Source: Ilex aquifolium (taxonomy: Eukaryota > Streptophyta > Magnoliopsida > Aquifoliales > Aquifoliaceae). From it: DNA of 64,000 nucleotides. Position numbers and translations under genes: made by a program. Under the pieces are notes generated by a model. The model was given only the letters and a program-made list of their open reading frames with translations. It was not told the origin of the DNA and searched no databases. The stretch covers positions 9,992,551-10,056,550 of the forward strand of contig OX637391.1 of the NCBI GenBank assembly GCA_951799425.1, read 5' to 3'. Of this stretch, positions 22,439 to 33,549 are shown piece after piece. Numbering within the stretch: the stretch's first letter is position 1; the number at the start of each line of letters is the position of its first letter.

Positions 22439-22735
22439 TTAATCAATTTCCTTCACGACATCAGGCTGTGGATCATCTGGCAAACTCGAACGACAGAGCT
22501 CCTCGATCTGCCTTGTGATCTCAGACATTGAAGGCCGCTTGTCAGGGTACTGAGCTGCACAATCTATTGCAAGCTGCAAGAGCTGAACCTGATTTCCTGC
22601 GGGGGTCAGTCACTTTTGGTGCATGATAGCCTGCAACACGGTTGGGGGTGGACGAGGGTCCAACAAGGGCAATGCCAGACCTGATTTCCCAATTCAGTGG
22701 AGTCCTACCAGCTCCTTTGTTGCCTGAGAAGAATA
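22439..22735 (-). pseudogene. Captured fragment of an LRR receptor-like kinase gene, internally deleted
   Basis: Read on the - strand from about 22735, the sequence encodes NKGAGRTPLNWEIRSGIAL, then VGPSSTPNRVAGYHAPKVTDPR, then, after a frame change, VQLLQLAIDCAAQYPDKRPS and MSEITRQIEELCRSSLPDD, ending at TAA 22439-22441. These are pieces of the kinase domain and C-terminus of the RLK1/RLK902-type LRR kinases. In that family the first two pieces are separated by the catalytic-loop/DFG region and the last two by subdomains IX-X, so two internal stretches have been lost. It is a different kinase family from the neighbouring CrRLK1L genes, which supports capture by the MULE rather than local duplication. 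It cannot encode a working kinase. Confidence 0.8.
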
Positions 22736-23494
22736 GGAGAGAAGAGAACTCAACAGGGCTCTGAGTCTACTGATAAATTATTATTCCACATTTCCACCTA
22801 GTGATGCCAGCAGACTCAACGAGTCTATAAAAATGAAGTTATGAACTGTTTGGAAACATGTATGAGTTATATGTGGTTGAGAACTCAGTACCCATCAACC
22901 ATTATTGCTAATACCCAATTTAAGAAAAAACAGTGGATCTAATTTTTCTGCCAATACCCAATTTTTCTGATAATATCGACTTCTTTTATGCTAATACCAA
23001 TTTCAATTAGCCACAAACAAACATAAATACCCACATGAAATATAACAACTAATAGGACAACTAATCGCATATAAAGAAACAATATCACAGAACAATTCGA
23101 AGTAACTTCATGAAAGCTATTCTACTCATCTTTAAAACGTGTTGAACCTGTCACTGGAACTAATAATCCGTGGCACAATTGTAACAATTTCATAATTCAA
23201 AGGAGGAACCCATTGAAAATTCAATTATAATTACTGGTTCCACAAATAATGCTAAACTAACATTCACCTATAAAGCATCAACTCAATTTAACAAACAACC
23301 AAGGAGACATAACAGAGCGCATCATACAACAATCACCATTTAACAAACAAGGTAAATGCACAGTCGATTACATACCATCTGAAATACTAATGTACACTTG
23401 AGATCCAACTATTTGCACGAGGAACCTTTACACATTCCACATATATTCTGAGCAGCATGTGACACCACCTAGCTAAACTTGTATACATATATTC
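22736..23494. other. Pack-MULE interior, no gene seen
   Basis: AT-rich sequence between the captured kinase piece and the right TIR. Nothing recognisable. Confidence 0.5.
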
Positions 23495-24720
23495 TGAGTT
23501 ATTCAAGTCTGATAATAACATACCCGGTGTTCTGGATCGATTTAGGGCAAAATCGCTGACTCGCTGGATGAATAGGATGGATCTCGGTGGCTGACTCCGT
23601 GGCTGGATCTTGGTCGATGAAGAGGCTGGATCTCGATCAAGTTGCTGACTCGCTGGAGCTCGTCGGAGAAGAGCCGTTGAATGGTTGGAGCTCGTCGGAG
23701 AAGAGGCTGGATCTCGGTGTTTGGTGGAGCAGTCGGTCACAGTCGTTTGTGGAGGAGGAGGAGAGGTGAAAATTTTTGTAAATTTTTAACCTAGGTGATT
23801 TGGGAATTTTGAAGGGAGGTGATATAACGTTCAAAACGCCGTTGAAAATAACGTTTTTAAAGTCGTTATTATAAATGGCGTTTTTTACCCTTTTAATTAT
23901 TTTAACGCCCATTAACTGCCCGTTTAAAAATTTATGTAAAAAACGTCATTTAAAATGACGACTTTAAAAACGTTATTTCTAGGGGTGCAACTTGGGTTGG
24001 GCAACCCGATTTCAACCCGAGCCCAACCCGAAAAAATTAGGGCTTGGGTTAGGGTTTTTAATACTTGGGTTGGGCTTGGGTCAAAAAACTTCAACCCGAA
24101 TTCAATTTGGGCCGGGCTCGGGTTGAGGCATCGGCAACCCGATTTCAACCCGAACCCGAATTCAATTAGTGTGATAGTGTGATGTTTTAAGTTTAATATT
24201 TTTATGAGTCTAATTTCTATATTTTCTGGGATTGTACTTTGAGATTACTAGTTTTTTTGTGTGAAAACAAATGATCAATAATCGTGCACTGTTATGAATG
24301 AAATATATGGATTGTTTTATGAATTTGTAATTATTCCCCCCTCTCTCTTTCTCTCTTACAGTGAACCCGAATTCAACCCGAACCCGCCCGAATTAAACTC
24401 GGGTTGAGTTTCTCAACCCGAGGTAGGGTTAGGGTTAGGGTTAGGGTTGAAGATTATATACCTAGGGTTGGGCTAGGGTTGACTGTCTAACCCGCCCAAC
24501 CCGCCCGAGTTGCACCCCTAGTTATTTCTAATGACGTTAGAAATGACGTTTTTAGAAAAAAAAATTTAAGTTTAAATCGTCATTTCAAATGACGTTTTTA
24601 CATATGAATGCGTTATTTCAAATAACGTTTTTAAAAAAAGACTGGATCTGAGAATTAAGTTTAAAAGTGATTGGGTTGAGGAAATAAGATCTGAGGGAGA
24701 ATGGGTTTGGGGAAAACCTC
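23495..24720 (-). repeat. Right terminal inverted repeat of the Pack-MULE
   Basis: Inverted copy of 18248-18928, interrupted by a hAT MITE at 23980-24520. Without it the arm is about 677 bp, matching the 681 bp of the left arm. Confidence 0.9.
23980..24520. mobile_element. hAT-type MITE nested in the right TIR
   Basis: Ends are TAGGGGTGCAAC and GTTGCACCCCTA, flanked by the exact 8-bp duplication GTTATTTC (23972-23979 and 24521-24528). It is built of repeated CAACCCGA/GGGTTGGGC blocks and has a short TTAGGG-like run near 24427-24448. The left TIR lacks it, so it inserted after the MULE formed its present ends. Confidence 0.92.
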
Positions 24721-24730
24721 AGCTGCAGTT

Positions 24731-26317
24731 GGATTTTCTTTGATACAGAATAATAATTCTTGAGGGAAAACAATATTGACAAGGCTGCATCTCTCTGTTC
24801 TTTTTTTCCTGATCATCCACTGTTATAAGAAGGGGACAAGAAGTTTCAACATTGGGGACGGTGGCCCCCTTCATATTTTTTTTTTTTAGTTATTTTTTAA
24901 ACATGAGTTGCAAAAAGAACAAAAGAAAAAGAACCCAAAACAAGAAAAAAAAAAGAAAAAAAAGTGAATAAAAACAAATTATAACCCACTATCCCAATCT
25001 AATAAGATTTATCTTATGCTTGGTTTATATTTTTGTTTATGCATTCCGGATCCTAAGGTACCTATCCTATTCTAATGTTCGCATCCCCCCAATAAACGAA
25101 TTTAGCAACATTGTGGCAATGAAAATGAAGGCCACATTTACCGGGGAAAAAAAAATTGAAGGCTTCATTGTTTTACTAACACTGCTATGTTAACCACAAT
25201 TTTTTTTATCAAGTTTTCATCTTAAGTGATGTAACATAGTTTTAACCATTAACCGGGGTGACCCAACCTAATTTGGGGTCCTAGACGAAAATGTTATACG
25301 AGACCCTATAAATATTTATTCAAGATGGTCATTTTTGTACTAAGTCGATGCGCTGACCGAATTCTGTTTCAAAAATTTAGTAGCTAATATTGTCTTTATA
25401 AAAAATATGCTACAATCTTTAATCATCGTTCATCGAGCATTTTCTCTCATTTGCCTTCTATGTATGCCTTTGTGGTCGTTAATAGGAGCAAATGAAGAGG
25501 AGCACAAGTAATAATAGTAATATAAAATACTTAATAAAATATGTTTATTTATAAATTATTTGTTTTGCCTTTTGAGATATCTAATTCAAATTTTAAATTT
25601 AAATTTTACAAATAAAAATTGTGTTAATCGAAGTCAAATACGGAGATTAAATATAATAATACATACTATTTGTTTAAGATAAAAGAGAAACATAATTGAT
25701 AATTAGTTTGACTAGTAAAATGATTTTTTTTTCTAAATGTATATAAAAATAGGAATTTATACAAGTTTAGTAGTCCTAAAATAAATGAGACATCTATAAT
25801 CTATAATATAAAATATGACAGATTTCAATAAACTCATCCGACAGTTTCAAATAAACTTATTCAATGGCTACCAACATCTTTATCAAAACCATTCATATTG
25901 AATTCCCCCCTAAATTCATCACTTCTCACTTACGTTGCACCATGTCTTTAGGCATGAGTTATCCCTAGTTGTTAGATATTGTAGAGAAAAAGAGCTATTT
26001 TTAAATAAAAAAGATAGTTAGTGTACTAGTTCTACTCACTCTATTTTATAGTTATTTTGTGCATCGTAAACAAAGTTATTAAAAAATGACTTCAAATTTA
26101 ATTTATACAAATGTAAAATTATTATTTGTACCTATTATAAGATAGATAGTTAATTTTAATAATAAGACAGACAAAGTGGTAATATATATAATATAAATAT
26201 CAGGAGAGATAAAAAAATAAGTTGAACTTTAGAGTCCTAAATTCTTTTGAAAGAGGGTCTAATTTTTTTTACAAAATAATGCTAGTTGCACTAAATTTGA
26301 GGACCAAATACATTAGA
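24731..26317. repeat. RLK-A 5' flank, duplicated in the RLK-B 5' flank
   Basis: Matches 31756-32868 in the same orientation and is the original upstream region of RLK-A. Copy A has about 500 bp more (25035-25545), which is either an insertion in A or a deletion in B. No gene is present. Confidence 0.88.
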
Positions 26318-26480
26318 CACTACAAGAATTTAGGATTTTTGCGTCACTTTTTTTTGTAACGGAATATTTACAGTGGCAAAAATATTTTTTTTACAACGTT
26401 TCTTGATGCTGATGTTTAAAATGATATATTTGCGATAGGTAATCGTTGCCGTGGCAAAAAGTAAATTTTTTTTGCAATAA
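26318..26480. mobile_element. CACTA-like transposon end
   Basis: CACTACAAGAATTTAGG begins exactly where A/B flank homology stops (B continues TAAATAGTG after ATTAGA at 32868). Short GTGGCAAAAA-type blocks follow, as in CACTA subterminal regions. I did not find the other end, so this may be a truncated element. Confidence 0.55.
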
Positions 26481-27554
26481 GGTCTCAGGGGGTAAGCTTT
26501 CCGGCCCATGGACCATGGAAATGTTTAAGCAATCATATATTTTTCGTACAATTTGAGCAGCTTCTTGTTTCGCAAAGTGAGAAATCTTCGGAACTGATAG
26601 TAGGGTTTGTTCTTGCACTTGTCAAATTCATTTTCCCCTTCTGATTTCTCTAAAAGCAATTGGACAATTCAAAGTATGTATGTCAATCCTGTCGGATGAG
26701 GCAGTTTTGTGTTGGGTCTTAGTAGATTCATGTCAAAAAAAATTCTACTCATACTCGTTTCGTTTAATAAATTTGTATCTAAAGAATCGTATTATATCGA
26801 GTTTGCATCGTGTATAATCAATTTATAAATAAGTCGTGCAATGTATATGTTTTGGTTGATTTCGCCTATATCCGATTCATTTATTAATCGTGTCTTGTCG
26901 AGTTTACTCAAATACGAAACGGGTGACTTAAAAAAGATCCAACCCTTCTATTTTTGTATCGTGTTAACAGATTATGTCATATTTTGATATTACTAATTCA
27001 AAGTAGTGTTTTCACTTATTTTGTAAAGGTGCTAAGTCGAGATTAATACATGCTACTTTTTCTTTCTCTATTCCTACATTATTTTGTCTCCGAAAAAGAA
27101 ATTGTTAAACAAACCTTAAAACTTAAAACACACTGAAATGGACCCAGCCATACTAGTCCTAAAAATAGAAATTCTCACACAACCCAAGAGACATGACATA
27201 ACCCAATAGAAACAAATGGATCCCAGCCACTAGACCAAACTTGACCCAAGTCACCCAACAAATATTAATCTAGAAAGATGCCCCGAGGTATACGCAAGAG
27301 TCTGACCCAAGAGGGATTTACACCTACAGATCATAAACTCAAGAATAGTTGTTGTTGGTATTGGAAATGTTCTTAGATTCTCAATTCATTCCGTGGCGCA
27401 AAATTCATCATTGGCTAAAAATACCTTGAAATGTTGTCCACCCCTTTATTTGACGACTCATTTGCAGCAGACAAAGATGAAGACCAAAGAAAACAAAGAA
27501 ATTCCCCATGGTGGAGTGATGGGCTTGAGTCCAACCAACTCCATAATTTAAGTA
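26481..27554. other. Intergenic, no gene recognised
   Basis: AT-rich sequence without a supported gene. It may include more of the CACTA-like element, but I see no second terminus. Confidence 0.5.
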
Positions 27555-27562
27555 TGCTTGCA

Positions 27563-27882
27563 TAGGGATGTTATTGGACCGAAACGGCGGCGAGGAGTGT
27601 AGTTTCCATTCCCGTGCCCGCTTAAAAAAATTTTGTCAATCTCCGGTCCACCCCTGTTAACGGGTATAATTTTTATTCTCATCCCCGTCTGCGGGTAAAT
27701 TTCTAATTCCCGCCCCCGTCCCCGTCCCCGTCCCCGTCCCCGTCCCCGTCCCCGCTTCCCTGTACGAGTTTATATGGGTATTCCCGTATACGTCCACCGT
27801 CCAATACGTATGGTCCATCTCCAGTCCAAACGGGACGGGTTTAAATGAATACCCGTTTTTCTTCGGTCCACTGCCATCTCTA
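27563..27882. mobile_element. hAT-type MITE with CCCCGT array
   Basis: Ends TAGGGATGTTATTGG and CCACTGCCATCTCTA are imperfect inverted repeats. They are flanked by the near-perfect 8-bp duplication TGCTTGCA (27555-27562) and TGCTTACA (27883-27890). Inside is a run of about seven CCCCGT hexamers (27714-27752). It has no coding capacity. Confidence 0.78.
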
Positions 27883-27890
27883 TGCTTACA

Positions 27891-28825
27891 TGTCCCATAA
27901 GAGAATTTATGGTTTCCACAGTATCCATATAAAGCTATGTTAAGCAATGAATGCGAAAAAATAAAAAGAACTACATGAACCTCAGGATCAAAGAGATTGA
28001 GATACTCTTAGTTACATTTTCACTTAATTTAACTCAATCGTAAATCATCTACCATGTATGGATAAGAAACCTATTTATGAACAGTGAATCCCACTTGAAT
28101 TTATGATTGATGAACTGCTGTTAAATTAAATTGAATAAAAATATAATAGCGAGGATCTTAATTCGTACTAGAGAAACTTAAGTTTATCTATTTGATATTT
28201 TAATCACATGGTATATTATATTTAATGCCATGGAGGGGAAGAAAGAGAAATGAAGGTTCTACCAAAACAGTTGCATTTGGTACCAGATATTGATTAAGGT
28301 GCTGGACATGTCTTTTTGACGATGACAATTATTGATTCATCCCGTTAATTTTCGCAAACATACTCCTGAACTTCTGGTTTGGAGTGTGAGAGTGTAATCA
28401 ACTAAATTAGACACAAGTAAATATAACCTTACAGCTAAATAAAAAAACGTACTTAGTACATGAGGCTCCCGCCATTACGAGATTTGGGAAAGGTTAAATG
28501 TACGTTACCTTATTCATGCAAGCAATATTTCCGCTAAATCAAACCCCCTAATTACAACGTTCAAATCCTAAAACTTCGAAAATAAAATTTTCCCAGTGAA
28601 CTCCTCACTTGAGCCTACTCCAAAGTCCAGACCTTGAGTAAGAAGCTCCACCTCCAATACCAGGTTGATTGTCACAAATACCTTATAGCAAGCAATGACT
28701 CTAGATATGGTGCTTGGAACAAATGCAGAATGATTCAAACCTGAAAAATAAAACAAAAAAGTAGCAAAAAAGAATGCATAAGTTCAACTTTTCACTGGAT
28801 TTTTCTTTACTTTTTAGATTAAAAT

Positions 28826-28860
<35 letters not shown>

Positions 28861-28932
28861 TTTTTTTCTTTTTCCTTTCTGTATGCTACAATGTAAGTAT
28901 AACCATGGTTGCAAATTATATCACAACAACGC
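27891..28932. other. Intergenic, includes a 34-C homopolymer
   Basis: No gene is supported. 28827-28860 is an uninterrupted run of 34 C followed by T-rich sequence. Homology with the RLK-A 3' flank starts at about 28933. Confidence 0.6.
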
Positions 28933-29013
28933 AGCCAAATTGAAGCAGAAGATGTCTCTTAATGTAAATAGAAACAAACAACAGAAAGTAATAGTACCTA
29001 GTCCTGCATGAAT

Positions 29014-31680
29014 TTATCTGGCATCATCAACGTTCAATTGGGAGAACACTTCACCAGCATTTGAAAAATTTGTATCTGAACCATCAATCACTCTCAGGGG
29101 CCATTCATCTTCATCCATGGTGATGCTATTAGACGGTAACCGATTAACAACATGTAATGGCAACTTCCATGAAGCATCTACAGTGCTGTCTTCATATGGC
29201 TCTCTTAGAACTGTGGTTTGGTTGAGCTGCAGTGCATATTCCAGATCCCACAACACATCGATCATTCCTGGCCTGTCAACACCACAATCCATCAAACACT
29301 TCTCCACTATTTCCCCAAATTTTCTCAGTGAATTGGGATTAATTTTGCCCTCAAGGAAAGGATCAACAATTTTTTCGAGCTGTCCTTCCTTTTGAAAAGA
29401 CATCCCCCAATCAGCCAAGTTCACTTGATCCCGTGGAAGAAATCTACTAATGGCTGGTCTAGCACAAAGAACTTCAAGCAGAACCACCCCAAAAGAGTAC
29501 ACATCCGACTTCTGAGTTAATTGCAGGCACCTAAAGTACTCAGGATCGAGATAACCGAAACTTCCTTTTACATCTGTGCTAATATAGGTTTGATCAGGGG
29601 GACCTGATCTTGACAGACCAAAATCAGCCACTTTAGCCACATAATGTTCATCAAGCAAGATGTTGGTTGACTTGACATCGCGGTGAATGATGCCCCCATC
29701 TGAACTAGTGTGAAGGTAATGAAGACCCTTTGCTGCTCCAATGCAGATTTCCAGCCTTCGATTCCAATCCAATTCGGATCGTGAAGACGATGATCGCCTA
29801 GAGTCTTCATTTAAATTATAGAGATGGTCTCTCAGAGTTCCCTTCTCCATGAATTCATAAACCAGTATCATTTCAGACCTTTCTTCACAATATCCAATCA
29901 AAGAAACAAGATGGCGATGGCGAATTTTCGATAAGACCATGATCTCAGTTTGGAACTCTGGAAGCCCCTGGCCATGTCCTGGTTCACTTCTTTTCACAGC
30001 CACTTTCATGCCGTTCCGAAGAGTTCCTTTGTAGACTTTCCCAAACCCTCCCTCACCAATTTTCAATTTGGTATCAAAATTATTTGTTGCATACAGTAAA
30101 TCAGCAAAACTTACCTTTAATCCGAGGTTCAAATTTGGAAGAGGTGAGCCTCTGCTAGATTGATGAGTAATCTTACGATAAGAACTCTCAACATCAACAT
30201 ATACAGGCACTGCTGGCCAATCTGAGGTCTCAGAGGGCTTTGGTTTCCTGCATTTCAAACCAAACAAAACCACCATTATCAATAAGAGGATCAAAGTCAC
30301 ACCTCCGACAACTGAACCAACTATTATAAGCCAATGTTTCGTCGTTGGCTTCGTTGTCTTTGGAGCTGATCCCACATCTTTGATTAGCTCCATAATCTCC
30401 AGCCCATTCAGAAAGGCTGACTGATTCTTCGAATCATTCCGGGGACCAATACTGACGTCCAAAAAACCCGAATCATCGGTATCAACCACAAAATCATAGT
30501 AAAAAGGAACTGACAACTGTTGAAATGGTATGTATGGATCAATCAACTGACCGAACTTGCTGTAAATGTAGAAACTGAATATCGAAAAATTGAGGGTCGG
30601 ACTCACAATGTCACAAAAGTGTACCCGGACAAGGTGTGTAGCATTTTCTCTCACCTCAAATCGCCATGTTATATTGGAAAAACTCGACATATTACTATCG
30701 TCTCCCTTTAACTGTTTGGCAGTCTGGTAGACATTAACAGGGGCTGAATCTTCAGTTGCGGCCATGACTCCGTTCAACTGAGTTACAAATTCACCTCGAT
30801 AATTAAGCGCATCACTATGAGGATTACTGTTTTTTGCAGCATCCTTATTAACAAGATAATCATCATCGGGTACCCAATTCCTCCAGAGAGTATCATTTTC
30901 CGGCGTGACGTTAAGGCCTCCGACATTAATCCGATGAACTACTTTCAGAACATTATTAGAGAGCAAACCTCTGTAATTACTGTAATTTCCAGCAGGAGTG
31001 ACATGAGGAGCGAAATTCGGAATGAATTGATCCGGGGCATCGAATATTTCTATAGCATTTACGAATGCAAAAGATGATTCTTGATAAGGTGAGAAGTAAA
31101 TTGGGTACTTCCCACCATTAATGGTGAGAAAAAATTCTTTAATCACAGGTGAATTGTAATTACCACTGTTTTGGACTGAGAAATTCGATAACAGCGAATA
31201 CCCAGAAGCCGTCACGTTGAAATGAGCATCGGAGAGATTGTTCGGAGAAGAAAAGGCATAGAAATGGAGGCGTACCACGAAAGTGCCGGTTTGGACTATT
31301 TGAAACTCATACGAAGATGGGTTCCTGAAAATTCTTGCAGTTTGGTAGAGAGGAGAATTGGGTGTTGACGTATCGGTGCTTTTAACAGAACTGCTCCCAC
31401 TGGCAGAGAGGGTGAAAGAGTCGGAGTTGCCGTCGGCGACGAAGTTGATGAAGTCGGAGTCTGAGCCACAGTTGATGAAGTACTTTTCTCGTGGAGTATA
31501 AGCAGATGAGAGAAGTGAGAGAGATGAGAATTGGAAAAGCAGGAGGAGATAGAGAGAGAAAAGTCCCTTGTGGGAGTAATGGTTTTCCATGAATTTGGTT
31601 TGAGAACAGCTCGTTACTTTTGTAAGAGAGGGAGAATGAGGCTTATCGTTTAGGAGGAGGGAAGGAAAGAAGATAACCAT
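29014..31680 (-). CDS. CrRLK1L receptor-like protein kinase, copy B (intact)
   Basis: A single uninterrupted exon of 888 codons, similar to Arabidopsis At5g24010-type receptor kinases of the CrRLK1L (FERONIA-like) family. The likelier start is Met-31 (31590), because a signal peptide follows it directly. From the first Met, the domains are: signal peptide about 35-60, malectin-like ectodomain about 65-440 with many N-glycosylation sites, one transmembrane helix about 449-477, and kinase about 535-810. Key residues are present: [20 protein letters not shown] (Lys), [20 protein letters not shown] and DVYSFGVVLLEV. The kinase looks catalytically competent. Family members sit in the plasma membrane and sense RALF peptides or wall state. 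One oddity: the conserved stretch VTVSGR before NFVAD, kept in copy A, is replaced by FI here. This is the only copy able to make a full receptor. Confidence 0.92.
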   Translation of the reverse strand: MVIFFPSLLLNDKPHSPSLTKVTSCSQTKFMENHYSHKGLFSLYLLLLFQFSSLSLLSSAYTPREKYFINCGSDSDFINFVADGNSDSFTLSASGSSSVKSTDTSTPNSPLYQTARIFRNPSSYEFQIVQTGTFVVRLHFYAFSSPNNLSDAHFNVTASGYSLLSNFSVQNSGNYNSPVIKEFFLTINGGKYPIYFSPYQESSFAFVNAIEIFDAPDQFIPNFAPHVTPAGNYSNYRGLLSNNVLKVVHRINVGGLNVTPENDTLWRNWVPDDDYLVNKDAAKNSNPHSDALNYRGEFVTQLNGVMAATEDSAPVNVYQTAKQLKGDDSNMSSFSNITWRFEVRENATHLVRVHFCDIVSPTLNFSIFSFYIYSKFGQLIDPYIPFQQLSVPFYYDFVVDTDDSGFLDVSIGPRNDSKNQSAFLNGLEIMELIKDVGSAPKTTKPTTKHWLIIVGSVVGGVTLILLLIMVVLFGLKCRKPKPSETSDWPAVPVYVDVESSYRKITHQSSRGSPLPNLNLGLKVSFADLLYATNNFDTKLKIGEGGFGKVYKGTLRNGMKVAVKRSEPGHGQGLPEFQTEIMVLSKIRHRHLVSLIGYCEERSEMILVYEFMEKGTLRDHLYNLNEDSRRSSSSRSELDWNRRLEICIGAAKGLHYLHTSSDGGIIHRDVKSTNILLDEHYVAKVADFGLSRSGPPDQTYISTDVKGSFGYLDPEYFRCLQLTQKSDVYSFGVVLLEVLCARPAISRFLPRDQVNLADWGMSFQKEGQLEKIVDPFLEGKINPNSLRKFGEIVEKCLMDCGVDRPGMIDVLWDLEYALQLNQTTVLREPYEDSTVDASWKLPLHVVNRLPSNSITMDEDEWPLRVIDGSDTNFSNAGEVFSQLNVDDAR

Positions 31681-31755
31681 ACAACTGAGAAATCACGATT
31701 CAAGAGTACATAAAGGAAAGGTGAGGTTGACATCATGTTGACTAGCTGCAGTTGG
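31681..31755 (-). promoter_or_regulatory. RLK-B proximal upstream region with empty MULE site
   Basis: The proximal 5' region includes the single AGCTGCAGTT that is the undisturbed version of the Pack-MULE target in copy A. I see no diagnostic promoter motif. Confidence 0.4.
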
Positions 31756-32868
31756 ATTTTCTTTGATACAGAATAATAATTCTTGAGGGAAAACAATATT
31801 TTGATCAAAAAAAGGAAATACAATATTGACTAGTCTGCATATCTCTGTTTTTTTTTTTCTGATCATCCACTATTTATAAGAAGGGCGCAAGAAGTTTCAA
31901 ACTCACGATCTTAACATTCAACATTGGAGACGGTGGCTCCCTTCATATTTTTTCTTTTTCGTTTTTTGGTTATTTTTTAAACATGATTTGCAAAAGGAAC
32001 AAAAGAAAAAGAACCCCAAAAAAGAAAAAAAAAATAGGAAAGAAAAGTGAATAAAAACAAATTATAACCCACTATCCCAATCTAATGAGATTTATCTTAT
32101 GCTTAGTTTATAAATTATTTGTTTTGCTTTTTGAGATATCTAATTCAAATTTTAATTTTAAATTTAAATAATACAAATAAAAATGGTATTAATCGAAGTC
32201 AAATACGGAGATCAAATACAATGATATATAATATTTGTTTAAGATAAAAGAGAAACATAATTGAAAATTAGTTTGACTAGTAAAATGATTTTTTTTAAAT
32301 GTATATAAAAATAGGAATTTATACAAGTTGAGTAGTTCTAAAATAAATGAGACATTTACAATATAAAATATGACAGACTTCATTCGATGGTCTCAAATAG
32401 ACTTATCCAATGACCACCAATATCTCTCTCAAAACTATTCAAATTGAAATTGAATTCCCCCCTAAATCCATCACTTTTCACTTACGTTGTAACATGTCTT
32501 CAAGCATGAGTTACCCTAGTTGTTAGATATCATAGAGAAAAAAAGTTATTTTTAAATAAAAAAGATAGCTAATGCACTACTTCTACTCACTCTATTTTAT
32601 AGTCATTTTGTGCATTGTAAACAAAGTTATTAAAAAATGACATCAAATTTAATTTATACAAATGTAAAATTATTATTCGTACCTATTATACGATAGATAG
32701 TTGATTTTAATAATAAGACTGACAAAGTCATAATATATATAATATAAATATCGAGAGAGATAAAAAAATAAGTTGAACTTTAGGACCCTAAATTCTTTTG
32801 AAAGTGGTTCTAAATTTTTTTACAAAATAATGCTAGTTGCACTTAATTTGAGAACCAAGTACATTAGA
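31756..32868. repeat. RLK-B 5' flank, copy of 24731-26317
   Basis: Collinear with the RLK-A 5' flank, without the 500-bp extra block. AT-rich and non-coding. Confidence 0.88.
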
Positions 32869-33549
32869 TAAATAGTGAATTTTGTTTAAAGTTAGCACTC
32901 ACTATTAGTTCTATGATTAAAATATATTGAGTATTTAAATTATATTCTAAAATTTTAAATATATATCATTGTTTATTTTATTTGGGGCCCCAATTTTTTC
33001 TTCCAATTTGGGGGGCAATGGCATACGTGGCCTAAAGATTGGGCGGCATTCACCATCAAATAAGTAGATCTCATTAATATTTAATAATAAAAATTATGTA
33101 AAATTACTTAGAATGAAAAAGTTGGTAAACATAACATTGTTTTACTGATGCTTTACTTCAAATTTACAAGAATTTTAGTAGTAGCAATAGGTTTTGTTAA
33201 AAACATGCTAAATGAGTAATTGTAGCATGTAATTACAATTTTTTCCTGATACCGTATGAATAACCCAAAATACTTGTTAGAAATACAAAGGGTTTAGGAT
33301 TTGACAAATTTATTATCAATATAATAAAGTACAATACAATTCAAATCTCAAAAGATAAACAAAATGACTTTTATTATTTGCGGTTGAGATTTCTTTCAAT
33401 TTTACTTTAAATTTAATCCGACGGCTAATATTAACACTCTAAATTTAATAGGAAAAATATGTCCCTAAGGATGTGTTTGGGGTGATTTTTTAAAAGTGCT
33501 TTAAATACTTATAATTTTTCATAATACTTAAAAAAAAAAAAATTAGTGT
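32869..33549. other. Intergenic, no gene recognised
   Basis: AT-rich. Near 33475-33545 is a GTGTTTGGGGTGATTTTTTAA-type start, seen at the ends of many plant MITEs, but I could not pair it with a convincing partner. Confidence 0.4.

Larger units (their letters stand above)
18248..24720. mobile_element. Pack-MULE-like Mutator element with about 680-bp TIRs, 6.5 kb
   Basis: Ends are GAGGTTTTCCC at the left and GGGGAAAACCTC at the right, within long inverted repeats: 18248-18928 and 23495-24720. The right repeat is longer only because a hAT MITE sits in it. A 10-bp duplication flanks the element. No transposase frame is visible, so it is non-autonomous. The interior 18929-23494 holds unrelated sequence, including a piece of an LRR receptor kinase gene at 22439-22735. 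Long TIRs, a 9-11 bp duplication and captured gene pieces are the hallmarks of Pack-MULEs. Confidence 0.9.

Noticed and set aside
24427-24448. TTAGGG-like run suggesting an interstitial telomere
   Set aside because: Plant telomeres are normally TTTAGGG, and the run is part of the hAT MITE's CAACCCGA/GGGTTGGG repeat.
29014-31680. Naming RLK-B as FERONIA
   Set aside because: The sequence fits the CrRLK1L family and looks closer to At5g24010-type members; orthology cannot be settled without a tree.
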